DNA of 64,000 nt from CAWDDG01 sp963801065 (GCA_963801065.1 CAWDDG010000005.1:245521-309520); one strand, 5' to 3'; positions 1 through 8,617 are shown, counted from the first letter of the stretch. A program made the numbers and translations. Notes: generated by a model from the sequence alone, not told the origin.

Positions 1-299
1 TAGCCGGAGTCCAAGTCGTCCTCGAGGAGGTCGCAGGCGCGCTCGTAGCGCTGCCACAGTGGCGCGTCCTCGGCGTACATAAGGGCCTGCCGCTCCAGGC
101 GGCGCTGGTTCTCCTCCGCGAACAACGCCAGGATGAGGCCCTGCTTGGAGCCGAAATGATAATGAAGCTGACTGAGCGGCACCCGCGCCTCATCAGCCAC
201 CTTGCGGGTCGACAGGCCGGCGTAGCCGTCGGCCAGCAGCCGGCGGCGGGCCGCCTCCAGGATCAGCGTGCGGGTGTCAGTGGCAACGACGTCCACCAC
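1..299 (-). CDS. TetR/AcrR family regulator, N-terminal part (runs off window start)
   Basis: Reading the minus strand from a GTG at 299 gives about 99 residues beginning VDVVATDTRTLILEAARRRL, with the canonical TetR helix-turn-helix (STRKVADEARVPLSQLHYHF, then GSKQGL). The ligand-binding C-terminus lies outside the window. A purine-rich AGGAAA stretch about 8 bases upstream supports GTG 299; GTG 296 is an alternative. The gene is divergent from the OsmC/FAD oxidoreductase genes, and the shared intergenic region holds two perfect palindromes, so it probably represses itself and that operon. Family assignment is firm; the ligand is unknown. Confidence 0.85.
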   Translation of the reverse strand, partial: MVDVVATDTRTLILEAARRRLLADGYAGLSTRKVADEARVPLSQLHYHFGSKQGLILALFAEENQRRLERQALMYAEDAPLWQRYERACDLLEDDLDSG

Positions 300-325
300 G
301 GGACATTTCCTTTCCGCCGGTAATC

Positions 326-401
326 GGTCGATCGATCGACCTTGACAGTACCGCTCCAGGCGTCAATACTCAACCCACCCATGGTCGGTCGATCGACCGA
401 C
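326..401. promoter_or_regulatory. Twin palindromic operators and candidate promoter between TetR and OsmC genes
   Basis: Two perfect palindromes lie in the divergent intergenic region: GGTCGATCGATCGACC at 326-341 and GTCGGTCGATCGACCGAC at 384-401. They share the core GGTCGATCGACC. TTGACA at 342-347 with AATACT 17 bases further on (365-370) is a candidate sigma-70 promoter for the rightward operon, sandwiched between the two sites. Binding by the adjacent TetR protein is inferred from position and symmetry. Confidence 0.65.
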
Positions 402-504
402 TCATAGAAGGCAAGTCGATCGCGGCGCGACCTGGAAGCGTGCGAAAGGTTCCGGGAAGGTCGCCTTCGTACGTTGCCACCGTCACACAGAGAAGGGGTC
501 TTCA

Positions 505-1074
505 ATGACCATCACGACAGAGCGCCTACCGCTCAACGGGGTCGATACCCCGACGCTGTTCGCCACCCTCGACGCAGTCAAGGCCCAGCCGGATCTGGCC
601 GCGTTCCAGTTCCGGGCCAGCAACAAATGGGTGAAGGGCACGCACAACCGGTCGTCGCTGCACAGCTTCTACGGCGCGGGCCAGGAACTCGAGCACAAGC
701 ACGAGACCGTGATCGACGCCGACCACCCCGCTGTGCTGACCGGCGCGGACAACGCGCCCACTCCGGTGGAGTACCTCCTCGCCGCGCTGGCGGCGTGCCT
801 GACCTCCGGGCTGGCGAACATCGCCGCCGCCCGGGGCGTCGAGCTCACCGAGGTCGAGTCGACCGTCGAGGGCGACATCAACCTGCTCGGAATCCTCGGC
901 CTGTCCGACGAGGTCCGCAACGGCTACAACCACATCCGGGTCGGCTTCACCATCGCCGGCGACGCCCCGCCCGAGAAGCTGCGCGAGCTCGTCGAACAAT
1001 CCCGGGCACGATCCGCGGTGTTCGACGTGATCACGAACTCCGTTCCAGTCGACATCGACGTCACGGTCGTCTGA
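505..1074 (+). CDS. OsmC family protein
   Basis: A 189-residue protein of the OsmC/Ohr fold, with the family signature TPVEYLLAALAACLTSGLAN around residues 86-105 and the usual beta-rich N-terminal half followed by the long central helix. OsmC proteins reduce organic hydroperoxides with a pair of redox cysteines. Here only Cys98 is present; the second family cysteine position, in SRARSAVFDV near the C-terminus, is not Cys. Peroxidase activity is therefore uncertain, and many such single-Cys relatives have no known function. It is the first gene downstream of the twin TetR operators and is followed by a strong hairpin, so it may be transcribed partly apart from the FAD enzymes behind it. Confidence 0.85.
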   Translation: MTITTERLPLNGVDTPTLFATLDAVKAQPDLAAFQFRASNKWVKGTHNRSSLHSFYGAGQELEHKHETVIDADHPAVLTGADNAPTPVEYLLAALAACLTSGLANIAAARGVELTEVESTVEGDINLLGILGLSDEVRNGYNHIRVGFTIAGDAPPEKLRELVEQSRARSAVFDVITNSVPVDIDVTVV

Positions 1075-1097
1075 GAACAGCCCGGCAACCACACAGC

Positions 1098-1130
1098 GCG
1101 CCCGCCCGGTTCAGACGACCGGGCGGGCGC
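1098..1130 (+). terminator. Strong GC hairpin after OsmC gene
   Basis: A perfect 13-bp stem (GCGCCCGCCCGGT at 1098-1110 with ACCGGGCGGGCGC at 1118-1130) closes a 7-base loop, 23 bases after the OsmC stop codon. It lacks a T-run, as is common in actinobacteria. It would terminate or attenuate transcription before the gene at 1164. Confidence 0.6.
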
Positions 1131-1163
1131 AATGCCACCAACGTGATCCGAAGGACGATACAC

Positions 1164-2426
1164 ATGCAACGCGTCGACACCATCATCATCGGCGCCGGGC
1201 ACGCCGGCCTGGCGACCAGCCGTTTGCTGACCGACGCCGGACGCGATCACGTCGTCCTCGACCGCGGCCGGCTGGCGGAGAGCTGGCGCAGCGCCAGGTG
1301 GGACTCGTTGCGTCTGCTAACCCCCAACTGGATGAGCCGCCTGCCGGGTTGGAGCCATCAAGGTCCGGACGCCGAGGGGTTCATGACGGTGCCGGAGCTC
1401 GTGGGTTACCTGGAGTCATACGCGCAGTCCTTCGACCCGCCGGTCCGGCAGCGGACGTCGGTCCTCACTGTGCGGCCCGTCGACGGCGGCTACCAGGTCA
1501 CCACCACCGACGACGGCTGGTCGGCCCGGAACGTCGTCGTGGCCGCCGGCCCGCGACCACGCGTGCCTGCACTGGCTACACGGTTGCACCCGGACGTCTG
1601 GCAGATCCACACCAACCGCTACCGCAACCCCGCTGCATTGCCGGACGGCGGTGTACTCGTCGTCGGAGCGTCCGCATCGGGCGTGCAGATCGCCTTGGAG
1701 CTGCGGCAGGCGGGCCGGGACGTCGTACTCGCCGTTGGCGCGCACACGCGACTGCCGAGGCGATACCGCGGCATGGACATCATGTGGTGGCTGGAGCAGA
1801 TCGGCGCCTTGGACCGGACCATCGACGACGCCGGCGACGCACGGCGAGCACGACGCGAACCGTCCGCCCAGTTGGTCGGCGGTCTGGGCCGTCCGGACCT
1901 CGATCTGGGCCGGCTGCGCGAGCTCGGGGTCGTCGTGACCGGCCGACTGGACGACCTGGACGGACACCGGGCGCGGTTCCGCGACGACATTCCTCACACC
2001 ACCACCGCCGCCGACGCTCGACTGCGTCGCACCCTCCGCACGATCGACCAGTACGTCGCGACTTCGGGCCTGGAGGGCGAGGTGCTGCCCCCGGCCGACG
2101 TGCCCCCCGTCCTGATGAGCGGTGCTCCGAAATCACTGGATCTGCGCGCGGCCGGCATATCCACGGTCGTGTGGGCCACCGGTTCCCATTACCGCTACCC
2201 CTGGTTGCGCGTCCCCGTCGCAGACGTCTACGGAGAGATCAAGCAGTACCGGGGCGTCACGTCCGCTCTCGGTCTCTATGTCATCGGCCTGCGTTTCATG
2301 CACCGTCGTAACTCCCAGTTCATCGACGGAGCCCGACACGATGCGCAGACCATCGTTGAGCATCTGGCCGGCGCGGACCGGTCGGGACCGACATCCGCTC
2401 GGGTGCTCCTGACGAGGGACAGGTGA
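1164..2426 (+). CDS. NAD(P)/FAD-dependent oxidoreductase (flavin monooxygenase-like)
   Basis: A 420-residue protein starting at ATG 1164 behind AAGGAC. The reading frame is open far upstream, but that part overlaps the OsmC gene and has no family signature. The N-terminus holds the FAD dinucleotide-binding motif IIIGAGHAGLATSRLL (about residues 6-21). A second Rossmann motif, VLVVGASASGVQIALEL, lies near residue 168 and suits NAD(P)H binding, and an ATGSHYRYPW segment lies near the C-terminus. This two-nucleotide layout is that of flavin-containing and Baeyer-Villiger-type monooxygenases (CzcO-like). The substrate cannot be inferred. Only four bases separate it from the next FAD gene, so the two are co-transcribed. 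Confidence 0.8.
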   Translation: MQRVDTIIIGAGHAGLATSRLLTDAGRDHVVLDRGRLAESWRSARWDSLRLLTPNWMSRLPGWSHQGPDAEGFMTVPELVGYLESYAQSFDPPVRQRTSVLTVRPVDGGYQVTTTDDGWSARNVVVAAGPRPRVPALATRLHPDVWQIHTNRYRNPAALPDGGVLVVGASASGVQIALELRQAGRDVVLAVGAHTRLPRRYRGMDIMWWLEQIGALDRTIDDAGDARRARREPSAQLVGGLGRPDLDLGRLRELGVVVTGRLDDLDGHRARFRDDIPHTTTAADARLRRTLRTIDQYVATSGLEGEVLPPADVPPVLMSGAPKSLDLRAAGISTVVWATGSHYRYPWLRVPVADVYGEIKQYRGVTSALGLYVIGLRFMHRRNSQFIDGARHDAQTIVEHLAGADRSGPTSARVLLTRDR

Positions 2427-2430
2427 ACCC

Positions 2431-3633
2431 GTGAGCATGACGTATGACGCGATCGTGGTCGGGGCGCGCTGCGCCGGATCGGCCACCGCCATGCTGCTGG
2501 CGCGGCAGGGCCTGCGGGTCCTGGCGCTCGACCGGGCGCGCTACGGAAGCGACATCGTGTCCACCCATGCACTCATGCGCGGCGGGGTTCTCCAGCTGCA
2601 CCGCTGGGGCCTGCTCGACCGCATCGCAGCAGCCGGGACACCGCCGGTCACCCGCGTGTTGTTCCACTACCCCGATGACACGGTGCCCATCTCGCTCAAA
2701 CCGGCCGCGGGGGTGCAGGCGCTGTACGCCCCGCGGCGCACCGTGCTGGACCGGATCCTCGCCGACGCGGCCATGGAGGCGGGCGCCGAGGTGCGCTTCC
2801 AAACCACCGTGACCGACATCCTCCGGCATCCCTCCGGCCGGGTGACTGGCATTGCTGCTCGCGACTCCCAAGGCCGAGCGTTCGTCGCGTCCGCGCCGCT
2901 CACCGTCGGGGCAGACGGTGTGCGCTCGTCGGTGGCGCGGTCCGTCGCCGCGCCAATCGTTCGTCGAGCATCGAGAGGAAGCGCCTTCCTTTACGGCTAC
3001 TGGGACGATCTTCCCGCCGAGGGCTACGAATGGTTCTACGCACCAGGCACGGCAGCCGGCATGATTCCGACAAACGACGGGCAGACCGCCGCCTTCGTCG
3101 GTACCACGGCCAAGCGCATGCGCGCCGTACGCTCAGCTGGATCCCGCGACGCGTTCTACACACTTCTTCACACGGTGTCGCGGGACGCATGGAGACGGGT
3201 TTCCGGTGCACGGCCGCCCAGCCGGCTCCGCGGATTCGCCGGAGAATCCGGCTACCTGCGCCAAGCGGGAGGTCCGGGTTGGGCGCTCGTGGGTGACGCG
3301 GGCGCATTCGAAGATCCGCTGAGCACCCACGGGATCACCGACGCTTTCCGAGACGCTGAGCTCCTCGCCTCGGCCGTGCGAGACATCCGCGACGGTCCCG
3401 CCAGCGAGGCCTCCGCACTGGCCTGCTACCAGGCCAAGCGAGACAGGATGGCAGACCCGCTGTTCGCCGTGGTCGAGTCAATCGCGTCGTTTCGCTGGAC
3501 GACCGCGACGCTGCGCCAACTGCTGCTCGAAGCCAGTTCGGCGATGACTGAGCAGGTCGAGGCACTTCAACGCCTGGACGAGGGCGGTCATGCCCCGATG
3601 GCATCGGTCGTTTCCGCCTCGATGAACCCATGA
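2431..3633 (+). CDS. FAD-dependent monooxygenase / geranylgeranyl-reductase-like protein
   Basis: A 400-residue single-Rossmann flavoprotein. It has YDAIVVGARCAGSATAMLLA at the N-terminus, and a mid-protein GADGVRSSVAR motif and a later GWALVGDAGAFEDPLSTHGI motif that are the two additional FAD-contact signatures of PHBH-fold hydroxylases and geranylgeranyl reductase relatives. The start is GTG 2431; ATG 2437 two codons in is an alternative. It directly follows another flavoprotein gene, and both lie behind the TetR-controlled region, suggesting an inducible oxidative pathway for an unknown small molecule. Confidence 0.8.
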   Translation: MSMTYDAIVVGARCAGSATAMLLARQGLRVLALDRARYGSDIVSTHALMRGGVLQLHRWGLLDRIAAAGTPPVTRVLFHYPDDTVPISLKPAAGVQALYAPRRTVLDRILADAAMEAGAEVRFQTTVTDILRHPSGRVTGIAARDSQGRAFVASAPLTVGADGVRSSVARSVAAPIVRRASRGSAFLYGYWDDLPAEGYEWFYAPGTAAGMIPTNDGQTAAFVGTTAKRMRAVRSAGSRDAFYTLLHTVSRDAWRRVSGARPPSRLRGFAGESGYLRQAGGPGWALVGDAGAFEDPLSTHGITDAFRDAELLASAVRDIRDGPASEASALACYQAKRDRMADPLFAVVESIASFRWTTATLRQLLLEASSAMTEQVEALQRLDEGGHAPMASVVSASMNP

Positions 3634-3651
3634 CCTGACACACTTCGCCGG

Positions 3652-4143
3652 GTGCCGAAGCTCGCCGGCAAGCGCGCCGCCGCCGTCGCCTGCGCACTCG
3701 GCCTTGGACAGGCGGCCGTCAGCGCCTATTGGGCACTCGGCGGTACGGCGCTGCTGGACACCATCGGCGGTAGCCTCGAGCGTTGGGGCCGGGAACGCGA
3801 ACCTGCCCTGGTCGCAGGGTTGTGGCTGATCGTCGTGGTGAAGGGGATTGTCGCGCTGGCCGCGCCAGTGCTCGCCGGCGTCGGCGCCCGGCGGCTGCCG
3901 TCGTGGACGAGGGGCCGGGTGCCGCGGATCCTCGGCTGGATCGCCGCGACCATCCTCGTCCTCTACGGCGGGGTGCTGACCTTGGCGGGTCTACTTGTCG
4001 AGGCCGGCGTACTCGAGGTCGCGCCCGGCGCCGACCGGAGGGCGCTGGCCTGGCATGCGTATGTCTGGGACCTCTGGTTCCTGCTCTGGGGTGTTGCGTT
4101 CAGCGCCAGCCTGTGGGCAGGCCGGACAGTCCCGCACAGTTAA
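3652..4143 (+). CDS. DUF3995 family membrane protein
   Basis: A 163-residue hydrophobic protein with four likely membrane helices, matching the DUF3995 pattern: an early SAYWALGGTALLDTIGG block, a central VAGLWLIVVVKGIVALAAPV helix and a C-terminal WFLLWGVAFSASLW helix. The start is GTG 3652, 18 bases after the flavoprotein stop, so it may be the last gene of that operon. The function of the family is unknown. Confidence 0.75.
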   Translation: MPKLAGKRAAAVACALGLGQAAVSAYWALGGTALLDTIGGSLERWGREREPALVAGLWLIVVVKGIVALAAPVLAGVGARRLPSWTRGRVPRILGWIAATILVLYGGVLTLAGLLVEAGVLEVAPGADRRALAWHAYVWDLWFLLWGVAFSASLWAGRTVPHS

Positions 4144-4343
4144 GAGTGACGGCCTTGGCGGAACCGCCTCTTCTTGGCCTTCATTGCCTACTCGTTGACT
4201 GGATCGCCGGACACTGTCGGATTCGGACGCCTCTGGTTCGTCGTCGGGGCGTGGTCGTCGTCACGCGAAGGGGAGGGTCGTCCGATGTTCATGCCCAGTG
4301 AGATCGCAGGCCGGTTGAACGGGGGCGGCGCGGGGAAGGGCCG

Positions 4344-4844
4344 GTGCCGCGGGTGAACCGGGAGATGGAGGTGCTCCTCGGACACCTCGAGGCGCAACGC
4401 AGGCACGTGCTTGGCATCCTGGACGGATTGTCGGAGGAGCAGCTGCGTCGGCAGGTGCTGCCCTCCGGATGGCACTGTCTGGGGTTGGTCAAGCATCTCG
4501 CGTTGTCCGATGAGCACTATTGGTTCCGTTGCGTCGTTGCTGGTGAGCCACTGGACTACTTCCCGCAGGGACCAAACGGCGATTGGCACGTGGGGCCGGA
4601 GGATTCCGCCGAGGATGTCTTCGAGCGTTACGAGGCCGAGATTCGCCGATCCAACGCGATCATTGCGGTGACGGCTCCTGACGCGGCGCCCAAGCAGCCC
4701 GACGCGGACTGGGCGAACTGGGGTATGGACTTCCCGGATCTGCGCTCGGTCGTGATGCACGTCGTCACCGAGACCGCCGTCCATGCCGGGCACCTCGACG
4801 CGGTGCGCGAGTTGATCGACGGCCGGCAGTGGGTGGTTCTGTAG
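4344..4844 (+). CDS. DinB/DUF664 superfamily protein
   Basis: A 166-residue four-helix-bundle protein of the DinB/DUF664 group. It shows the N-terminal helix EVLLGHLEAQRRHVLGILDG, the conserved WHCLGLVKHLALSDEHYWF segment with one metal-ligand His, and a later HVVTETAVHAGHLDAVREL segment with two more His residues. Members are often thiol-dependent (mycothiol, bacillithiol) metal enzymes. The specific reaction cannot be read from sequence. The start is GTG 4344, with GTG 4353 as an alternative. A second, distinct member occurs at 42554-43114. Confidence 0.8.
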   Translation: MPRVNREMEVLLGHLEAQRRHVLGILDGLSEEQLRRQVLPSGWHCLGLVKHLALSDEHYWFRCVVAGEPLDYFPQGPNGDWHVGPEDSAEDVFERYEAEIRRSNAIIAVTAPDAAPKQPDADWANWGMDFPDLRSVVMHVVTETAVHAGHLDAVRELIDGRQWVVL

Positions 4845-4936
4845 GTCTTCAGAGACTCGCCACCTCGAGTGTCGGATCGGCTGACTCACCGATCGTCGTA
4901 TCTTCGTCACCACCACCTAGCCAGGAGTGCAAACCC

Positions 4937-5281
4937 ATGAAGTACATGATGTTCGTCGTCGTCGACCCGGTCACAGCTGCCGAGGCCGAGCCATCAGAGG
5001 ACGACCTGACCATCGAACAGTGGCTGGCCGACGTCGACGGCCGGGGGAAGCGCATCACCGGCGACGCCCTGCGCCCGGTCAGCGACGCCACCACGGTCAG
5101 AGTCAGCCGCGGGCAGGTACTCGTCACCGACGGGCCATTCACCGAGTCGAAAGAGTGGATCGCCGGCTTCGACATCCTGGAGTGCGACAACCTGGACGAG
5201 GCCATCGCGATCGCCGCGCGGCACCCGCAGGCCAACGGCGGCAAGCTCGAGCTCCGCCCGTTCTGGACTGACGAGGATTGA
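4937..5281 (+). CDS. YCII/DGPF domain protein
   Basis: A 114-residue protein starting at ATG 4937, nine bases after AGGAG. It carries the DGPF signature (VLVTDGPFTESKEWIAGFDI) and the ferredoxin-like YCII fold pattern. It overlaps the next gene, an ECF42-type sigma factor, by four bases. This DGPF-sigma pairing is the defining neighbourhood of the ECF42 group. Its biochemical role is unknown; a signal-sensing or regulatory role with the sigma factor is inferred from the conserved pairing. Confidence 0.88.
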   Translation: MKYMMFVVVDPVTAAEAEPSEDDLTIEQWLADVDGRGKRITGDALRPVSDATTVRVSRGQVLVTDGPFTESKEWIAGFDILECDNLDEAIAIAARHPQANGGKLELRPFWTDED

Positions 5282-6507
5282 CCACGCATGCGCACCGCGC
5301 CACGGCCGAGGCGATCATCTCGGCCGTGGCAGCGGAACGGACCGGCATGATCGCGAGCCTCATCCGGCTCACTGGCGACTGGGACCTGGCCGAGGACTGC
5401 GTCCAGGACGCGGTCGAGAGGGCCCTCATGCATTGGCCGCACGACGGAATACCACGATCACCGGAGGCTTGGCTCACCACGGTGGCGAGAAACCGCGCAC
5501 TCGACCTCCTGCGTCGCCGCCAGACAGAGCGGGCGAAACTTCAGCAGCGCGCGATCATGGATGAGATGACCCCGGGCGGTGCTCTGGAGACGGACCCCCA
5601 GTCCGATGACCGGTTGCGGTTGATCTTCACCTGCTGCCACCCGGCCCTTGCCCTCGAAGGCCGCGTGGCATTGACGCTGAAGACCGTGGCCGGCCTGAGC
5701 ACCGCCGAGATCGCGCGGGCGTTCCTGGTGTCGGAGCCGACCATGTCCCAGCGGCTGCTGCGCACCAAGCGAAAGATCGCCAACGCAGCAATCCCCTACC
5801 GGGTGCCCCCCGACGAGCTGCTCGCCGAGCGCACCAGCGGCGTGCTCGTCGTGCTCTATCTCATCTTCAATGAAGGCTACGGCCAGCGCGAGGACCACCT
5901 GGCCGTCGAGGCGCTGCGACTCACCAGGCTGCTGGTCGACCTGATGCCCGGTGAGGACGAGGCTCGCGGACTGCTGGCGCTGGTCACCTTTCAGATGTCC
6001 CGGCGCTCGACCCGCTTCGACGCCCACGGCGACCTCGTACCCATGGAGGAGCAAGACCGCAGCCGCTGGGACACGGCGCTCATGGAGGAGGGGCACCGGC
6101 ACCTACGCCGTGCGGCACGTTCGGGCCGTCCGCCGGGACCCTACCGATTGCAGGCAGAGATCGCTGCCTGCCATGCCAGGGCGGCGACTGCGGAGGCCAC
6201 CTCCTGGGGCACGATCGTCACCCTCTACGACGCCCTGCTCGCCGCCCAGTCTTCACCGGTGATCGCCTTGAACCGGGCCATCGCCGTCGGCTTCCGCGAC
6301 GGCTACGAGGCTGGCCTAGCGGAGCTGGACGCTCTGGATGTGACAGCCCTGGCCGGCTATTACCTGCTGCCATCGGCTCGTGCGGACTTCCTGCGCCGCC
6401 TCGGCCGCACCGACGAGGCGCAGCGTGCCTACCTGGCAGCGCTCCACCTCGCGCCCGCTGGCCAGCCCGAGCACCGGCTGCTGCAACGGCGCCTCACCGA
6501 GCTTTAG
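5278..6507 (+). CDS. ECF42-type RNA polymerase sigma factor
   Basis: A 409-residue protein with sigma region 2 (ASLIRLTGDWDLAEDCVQDA, then PEAWLTTVARNRALDLLRRR) and region 4 (GLSTAEIARAFLVSEPTMSQ). A long C-terminal extension of about 200 residues is helical and TPR-like, ending near the repeated ARADFLRRLGRTDEAQRAYL motif. Length and extension match ECF42, which has no anti-sigma factor and is regulated through its C-terminal domain. The start is TTG 5278, overlapping the YCII stop, so translation is coupled. The VOC gene at 6632 may be part of its regulon, as such genes often are. Confidence 0.88.
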   Translation: MTTHAHRATAEAIISAVAAERTGMIASLIRLTGDWDLAEDCVQDAVERALMHWPHDGIPRSPEAWLTTVARNRALDLLRRRQTERAKLQQRAIMDEMTPGGALETDPQSDDRLRLIFTCCHPALALEGRVALTLKTVAGLSTAEIARAFLVSEPTMSQRLLRTKRKIANAAIPYRVPPDELLAERTSGVLVVLYLIFNEGYGQREDHLAVEALRLTRLLVDLMPGEDEARGLLALVTFQMSRRSTRFDAHGDLVPMEEQDRSRWDTALMEEGHRHLRRAARSGRPPGPYRLQAEIAACHARAATAEATSWGTIVTLYDALLAAQSSPVIALNRAIAVGFRDGYEAGLAELDALDVTALAGYYLLPSARADFLRRLGRTDEAQRAYLAALHLAPAGQPEHRLLQRRLTEL

Positions 6508-6571
6508 GTCGCCATCTACCCTTCCCGGTGAGGAGACACGCCAGGTCACCGAACGTGAGAAGGAAGCAATC

Positions 6572-6619
6572 ATGTCCGATGCGACATCGCCAGCTGCGCG
6601 GAGGGCGCCCGCGCGCTGA
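6572..6619 (+). other. 15-codon ORF, probable remnant
   Basis: A tiny ORF (ATG 6572 to TGA 6619, beginning MSDATSPAAR) follows AAGGAAG, a good ribosome-binding site, and shares its first residues MSD with the VOC protein that starts 13 bases later. It may be a deleted gene start or a leader. I see no function. Confidence 0.25.
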
Positions 6620-6631
6620 GGAGAGGACATC

Positions 6632-7009
6632 ATGTCTGACTCGATCAAGCTCAGTTCGGTCGCAGTCAACTGCCCGAATGCTGGGAAGCTGGCCGCGTTC
6701 TACGCCGAAATCACCGGCGGGAAGGTCACCTTCCTCCATGAAGCCTGGGCCACCGTCAATGGCCCGGGCGGGCGGATCGACTTCCAGACCATCCCCGACT
6801 ACATGCCGCCGACCTGGCCCGACCCAACCTCGCCCGTACAAATGCACCTGGACTTCTATGTCGACGACCGGGAGGCGGCCGAGGCGCGCGTGCTGGCAGC
6901 CGGCGCGACGAAGTATGACTTCCAGCCGAACGACGACCACAGTTACGTCTACGCCGACCCGGCCGGTCACCCGTTCTGCCTGTCCACCTGGGACGACGTG
7001 CAGTCCTGA
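6632..7009 (+). CDS. Glyoxalase/VOC superfamily protein
   Basis: A 125-residue single-domain VOC protein. It shows the typical opening KLSSVAVNCPNAGKLAAFYA, the central VQMHLDFYVDDREAAEARVL segment containing a metal-type His, and a C-terminal YVYADPAGHPFCLSTWD ending. VOC proteins act as metal-dependent isomerases, dioxygenases or resistance proteins; the substrate is not inferable. It begins at ATG 6632 behind GGAGAGG and follows the ECF42 gene, a common arrangement. Confidence 0.85.
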   Translation: MSDSIKLSSVAVNCPNAGKLAAFYAEITGGKVTFLHEAWATVNGPGGRIDFQTIPDYMPPTWPDPTSPVQMHLDFYVDDREAAEARVLAAGATKYDFQPNDDHSYVYADPAGHPFCLSTWDDVQS

Positions 7010-7123
7010 CCGGCGCGTCTGGCCCGATGCCCGTACCGAGGTCGCGCGCCTACCCTCGCAAGCAGTGCTGGCCTTTCCGGTCAGCCGACCCATGCCGTAC
7101 CGAACTCGCGTCACGGAGGCCCG

Positions 7124-8098
7124 ATGAAGGCGATCGTCCAAGACCGGTACGGCTCACCCGACGCCCTGGAGCTCAGGGAGATCGACAGGCCGGTGGCCGC
7201 CGACAATGAGGTTCTGGTACGGGTTCACGCCGCCACGGTCAACGCGCGCGACTGGCATGTCATGCGGGGCGACCCGTACCTCGCCCGCCTGATGCTCGGG
7301 TTCGGCCGGCCCAAGGTGAAGATCCGGGGCACGGACTTCGCGGGTCGGGTGGAAGCGGTTGGCAGGGATGTGAAACGGTTCCGTCCCGGTGACGAGGTGT
7401 TCGGCGAAGTGGACGGAGCATTCGCCGAGTACGTGTGTGCCCCGGACGACGTGGTGGAGCCGATACCGGCGAACCTGACGTTCGAGCAGGCGGCTGCGGT
7501 GCCGCTGGCGGGCAACACCGCCCTCATGGGCATCCGCGACCTCGGGCGGGTACAGCCGGGACAGCAGGTCCTGGTCAATGGCGCGTCAGGTGGCGTGGGA
7601 ACGTTCGCCGTACAGATCGCCAAGTCGTTCGGCGCGGAAGTGACCGGCGTGTGCAGCACGAGAAACGTGGACCTGGTCCTCTCGATCGGCGCCGACCACG
7701 TCATCGACTACACCCGGGAAGACTTCACCCGGAACGAACGGCGGTACGACGTCGTATTCGACCTGGTGGGGAACCGTTCGTTGACCGACTCCCGACGCGC
7801 GCTGACACCCACCGGGACGCTCGTGCTGTCCGGCGGGGGCGTGTACGACGGCGGCAGTCTCGTCGGGCCCATGGGTCTGGTCTTCAAGGCACGGTTGCAG
7901 TCACCCTTCGCCCGGCATCGGCTGCTCCAACTCACGGCGACGCCGAGCAAGGAGAACCTGAAGACGCTGAGGGAACTCATTGAGTCCGGAAAGGTCGCCC
8001 CCGTCATTGACCGGACCTACCCGTTGAGCGAGGTACCGGAGGCCATCCGGTACCTCGAAGCGGAGCACGCGCGCGCGAAGGTCGTCATCACCGTGTGA
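7124..8098 (+). CDS. Zinc-free MDR family NAD(P)H reductase (quinone oxidoreductase-like)
   Basis: A 324-residue medium-chain reductase with a GroES-like N-terminal half (MKAIVQDRYGSPDALELREI, then GTDFAGRVEAVG) and a Rossmann half with the NAD(P) motif VLVNGASGGVGTFAVQIAKS around residues 149-168. The structural and catalytic zinc cysteines of alcohol dehydrogenases are absent, as in quinone oxidoreductases. It is a paralogue of the gene at 20562-21533; both start MKAIVQD and end VITV. The start ATG 7124 has GGAGG-like bases upstream. Confidence 0.88.
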   Translation: MKAIVQDRYGSPDALELREIDRPVAADNEVLVRVHAATVNARDWHVMRGDPYLARLMLGFGRPKVKIRGTDFAGRVEAVGRDVKRFRPGDEVFGEVDGAFAEYVCAPDDVVEPIPANLTFEQAAAVPLAGNTALMGIRDLGRVQPGQQVLVNGASGGVGTFAVQIAKSFGAEVTGVCSTRNVDLVLSIGADHVIDYTREDFTRNERRYDVVFDLVGNRSLTDSRRALTPTGTLVLSGGGVYDGGSLVGPMGLVFKARLQSPFARHRLLQLTATPSKENLKTLRELIESGKVAPVIDRTYPLSEVPEAIRYLEAEHARAKVVITV

Positions 8099-8200
8099 CG
8101 GGAGAGGGTATGCCCTTCCCCGATCATCCACAGGTCTCGAGCATTGCTCTCGCGGGTAGCCGGTGGCGATGACGAACACTCGTCTGCCGGATTCGGATGA

Positions 8201-8488
8201 TCAACGCGGCCGCGACTGGTGCCGGCGATAGCGTGCTGCTGTGAGGTTCGACGCGGCACGGAGGTTGGGTGGAAGAGCTATGCGGGCGGCCGGTTCGGCG
8301 AGCGCTGCCGGGAGTTGTGAGCGCGAGTTCATCCCGAGCTTGCGGTAGATGCTGGTGAGGCGGACCTCGACTGTCCTCGTGGTGCCCTCGAGCGCGAGGA
8401 GATGAAGGCCGGCCCGGGCGGCTGCGACCAGGCGTTCGGCGGCCGCCAGCTCGGCGTCGCGCTCGAGCAGGCCGAACCGAGCCGACAA
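8201..8488 (-). pseudogene. LuxR-family (LAL) regulator with most of the gene deleted
   Basis: The 95-residue frame joins the extreme N-terminus of a large ATPase-type LuxR regulator (MSARFGLLERDAELAAAERL) directly to its C-terminal helix-turn-helix (TVEVRLTSIYRKLGMNSRSQ). Full-length members have roughly 900 residues, so the ATP-binding and central domains have been lost in frame, at about residue 33. The upstream DNA and N-terminal codons recur in inverted orientation at 14485-14665. It is unlikely to be functional as a LAL regulator, though the remaining HTH could in principle still bind DNA. Confidence 0.7.
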
Positions 8489-8616
8489 CGGCTGCCCGGG
8501 CCTGCGTGCTGCCCACCTCCCGCGCGGCCTGCGCCGGATCAGGCTCCTCCCAGGACCCTACGTCCACGCCCACAACGTTCCCAGTCCTTGCCCTCGGCGC
8601 CCGCCGCTTCCCTAGG
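8447..8616 (-). repeat. Inverted repeat copy 1 (LuxR regulator 5' segment)
   Basis: About 165 bp covering the 5' flank and first codons of the LuxR remnant. Its reverse complement matches 14485-14665 at roughly 90% by eye, including the stretches GACTGGGAACGTTGTGGGCG and GTCCTGGGAGGAGCCTGATC. The two copies bracket the 8.6-14.5 kb block in opposite orientation. Confidence 0.75.
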
Positions 8617-8617
8617 C

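Noticed and set aside
474..1163. Long upstream extension of the FAD oxidoreductase frame (total 650 codons)
   Set aside because: It overlaps the well-supported OsmC gene in another frame, is Arg/Pro-rich without signatures, and a good start with ribosome-binding site exists at 1164.
6572..6619. Regulatory leader peptide
   Set aside because: It has a ribosome-binding site but no codon bias, hairpin or other attenuation signal that I can see; listed only as a remnant.
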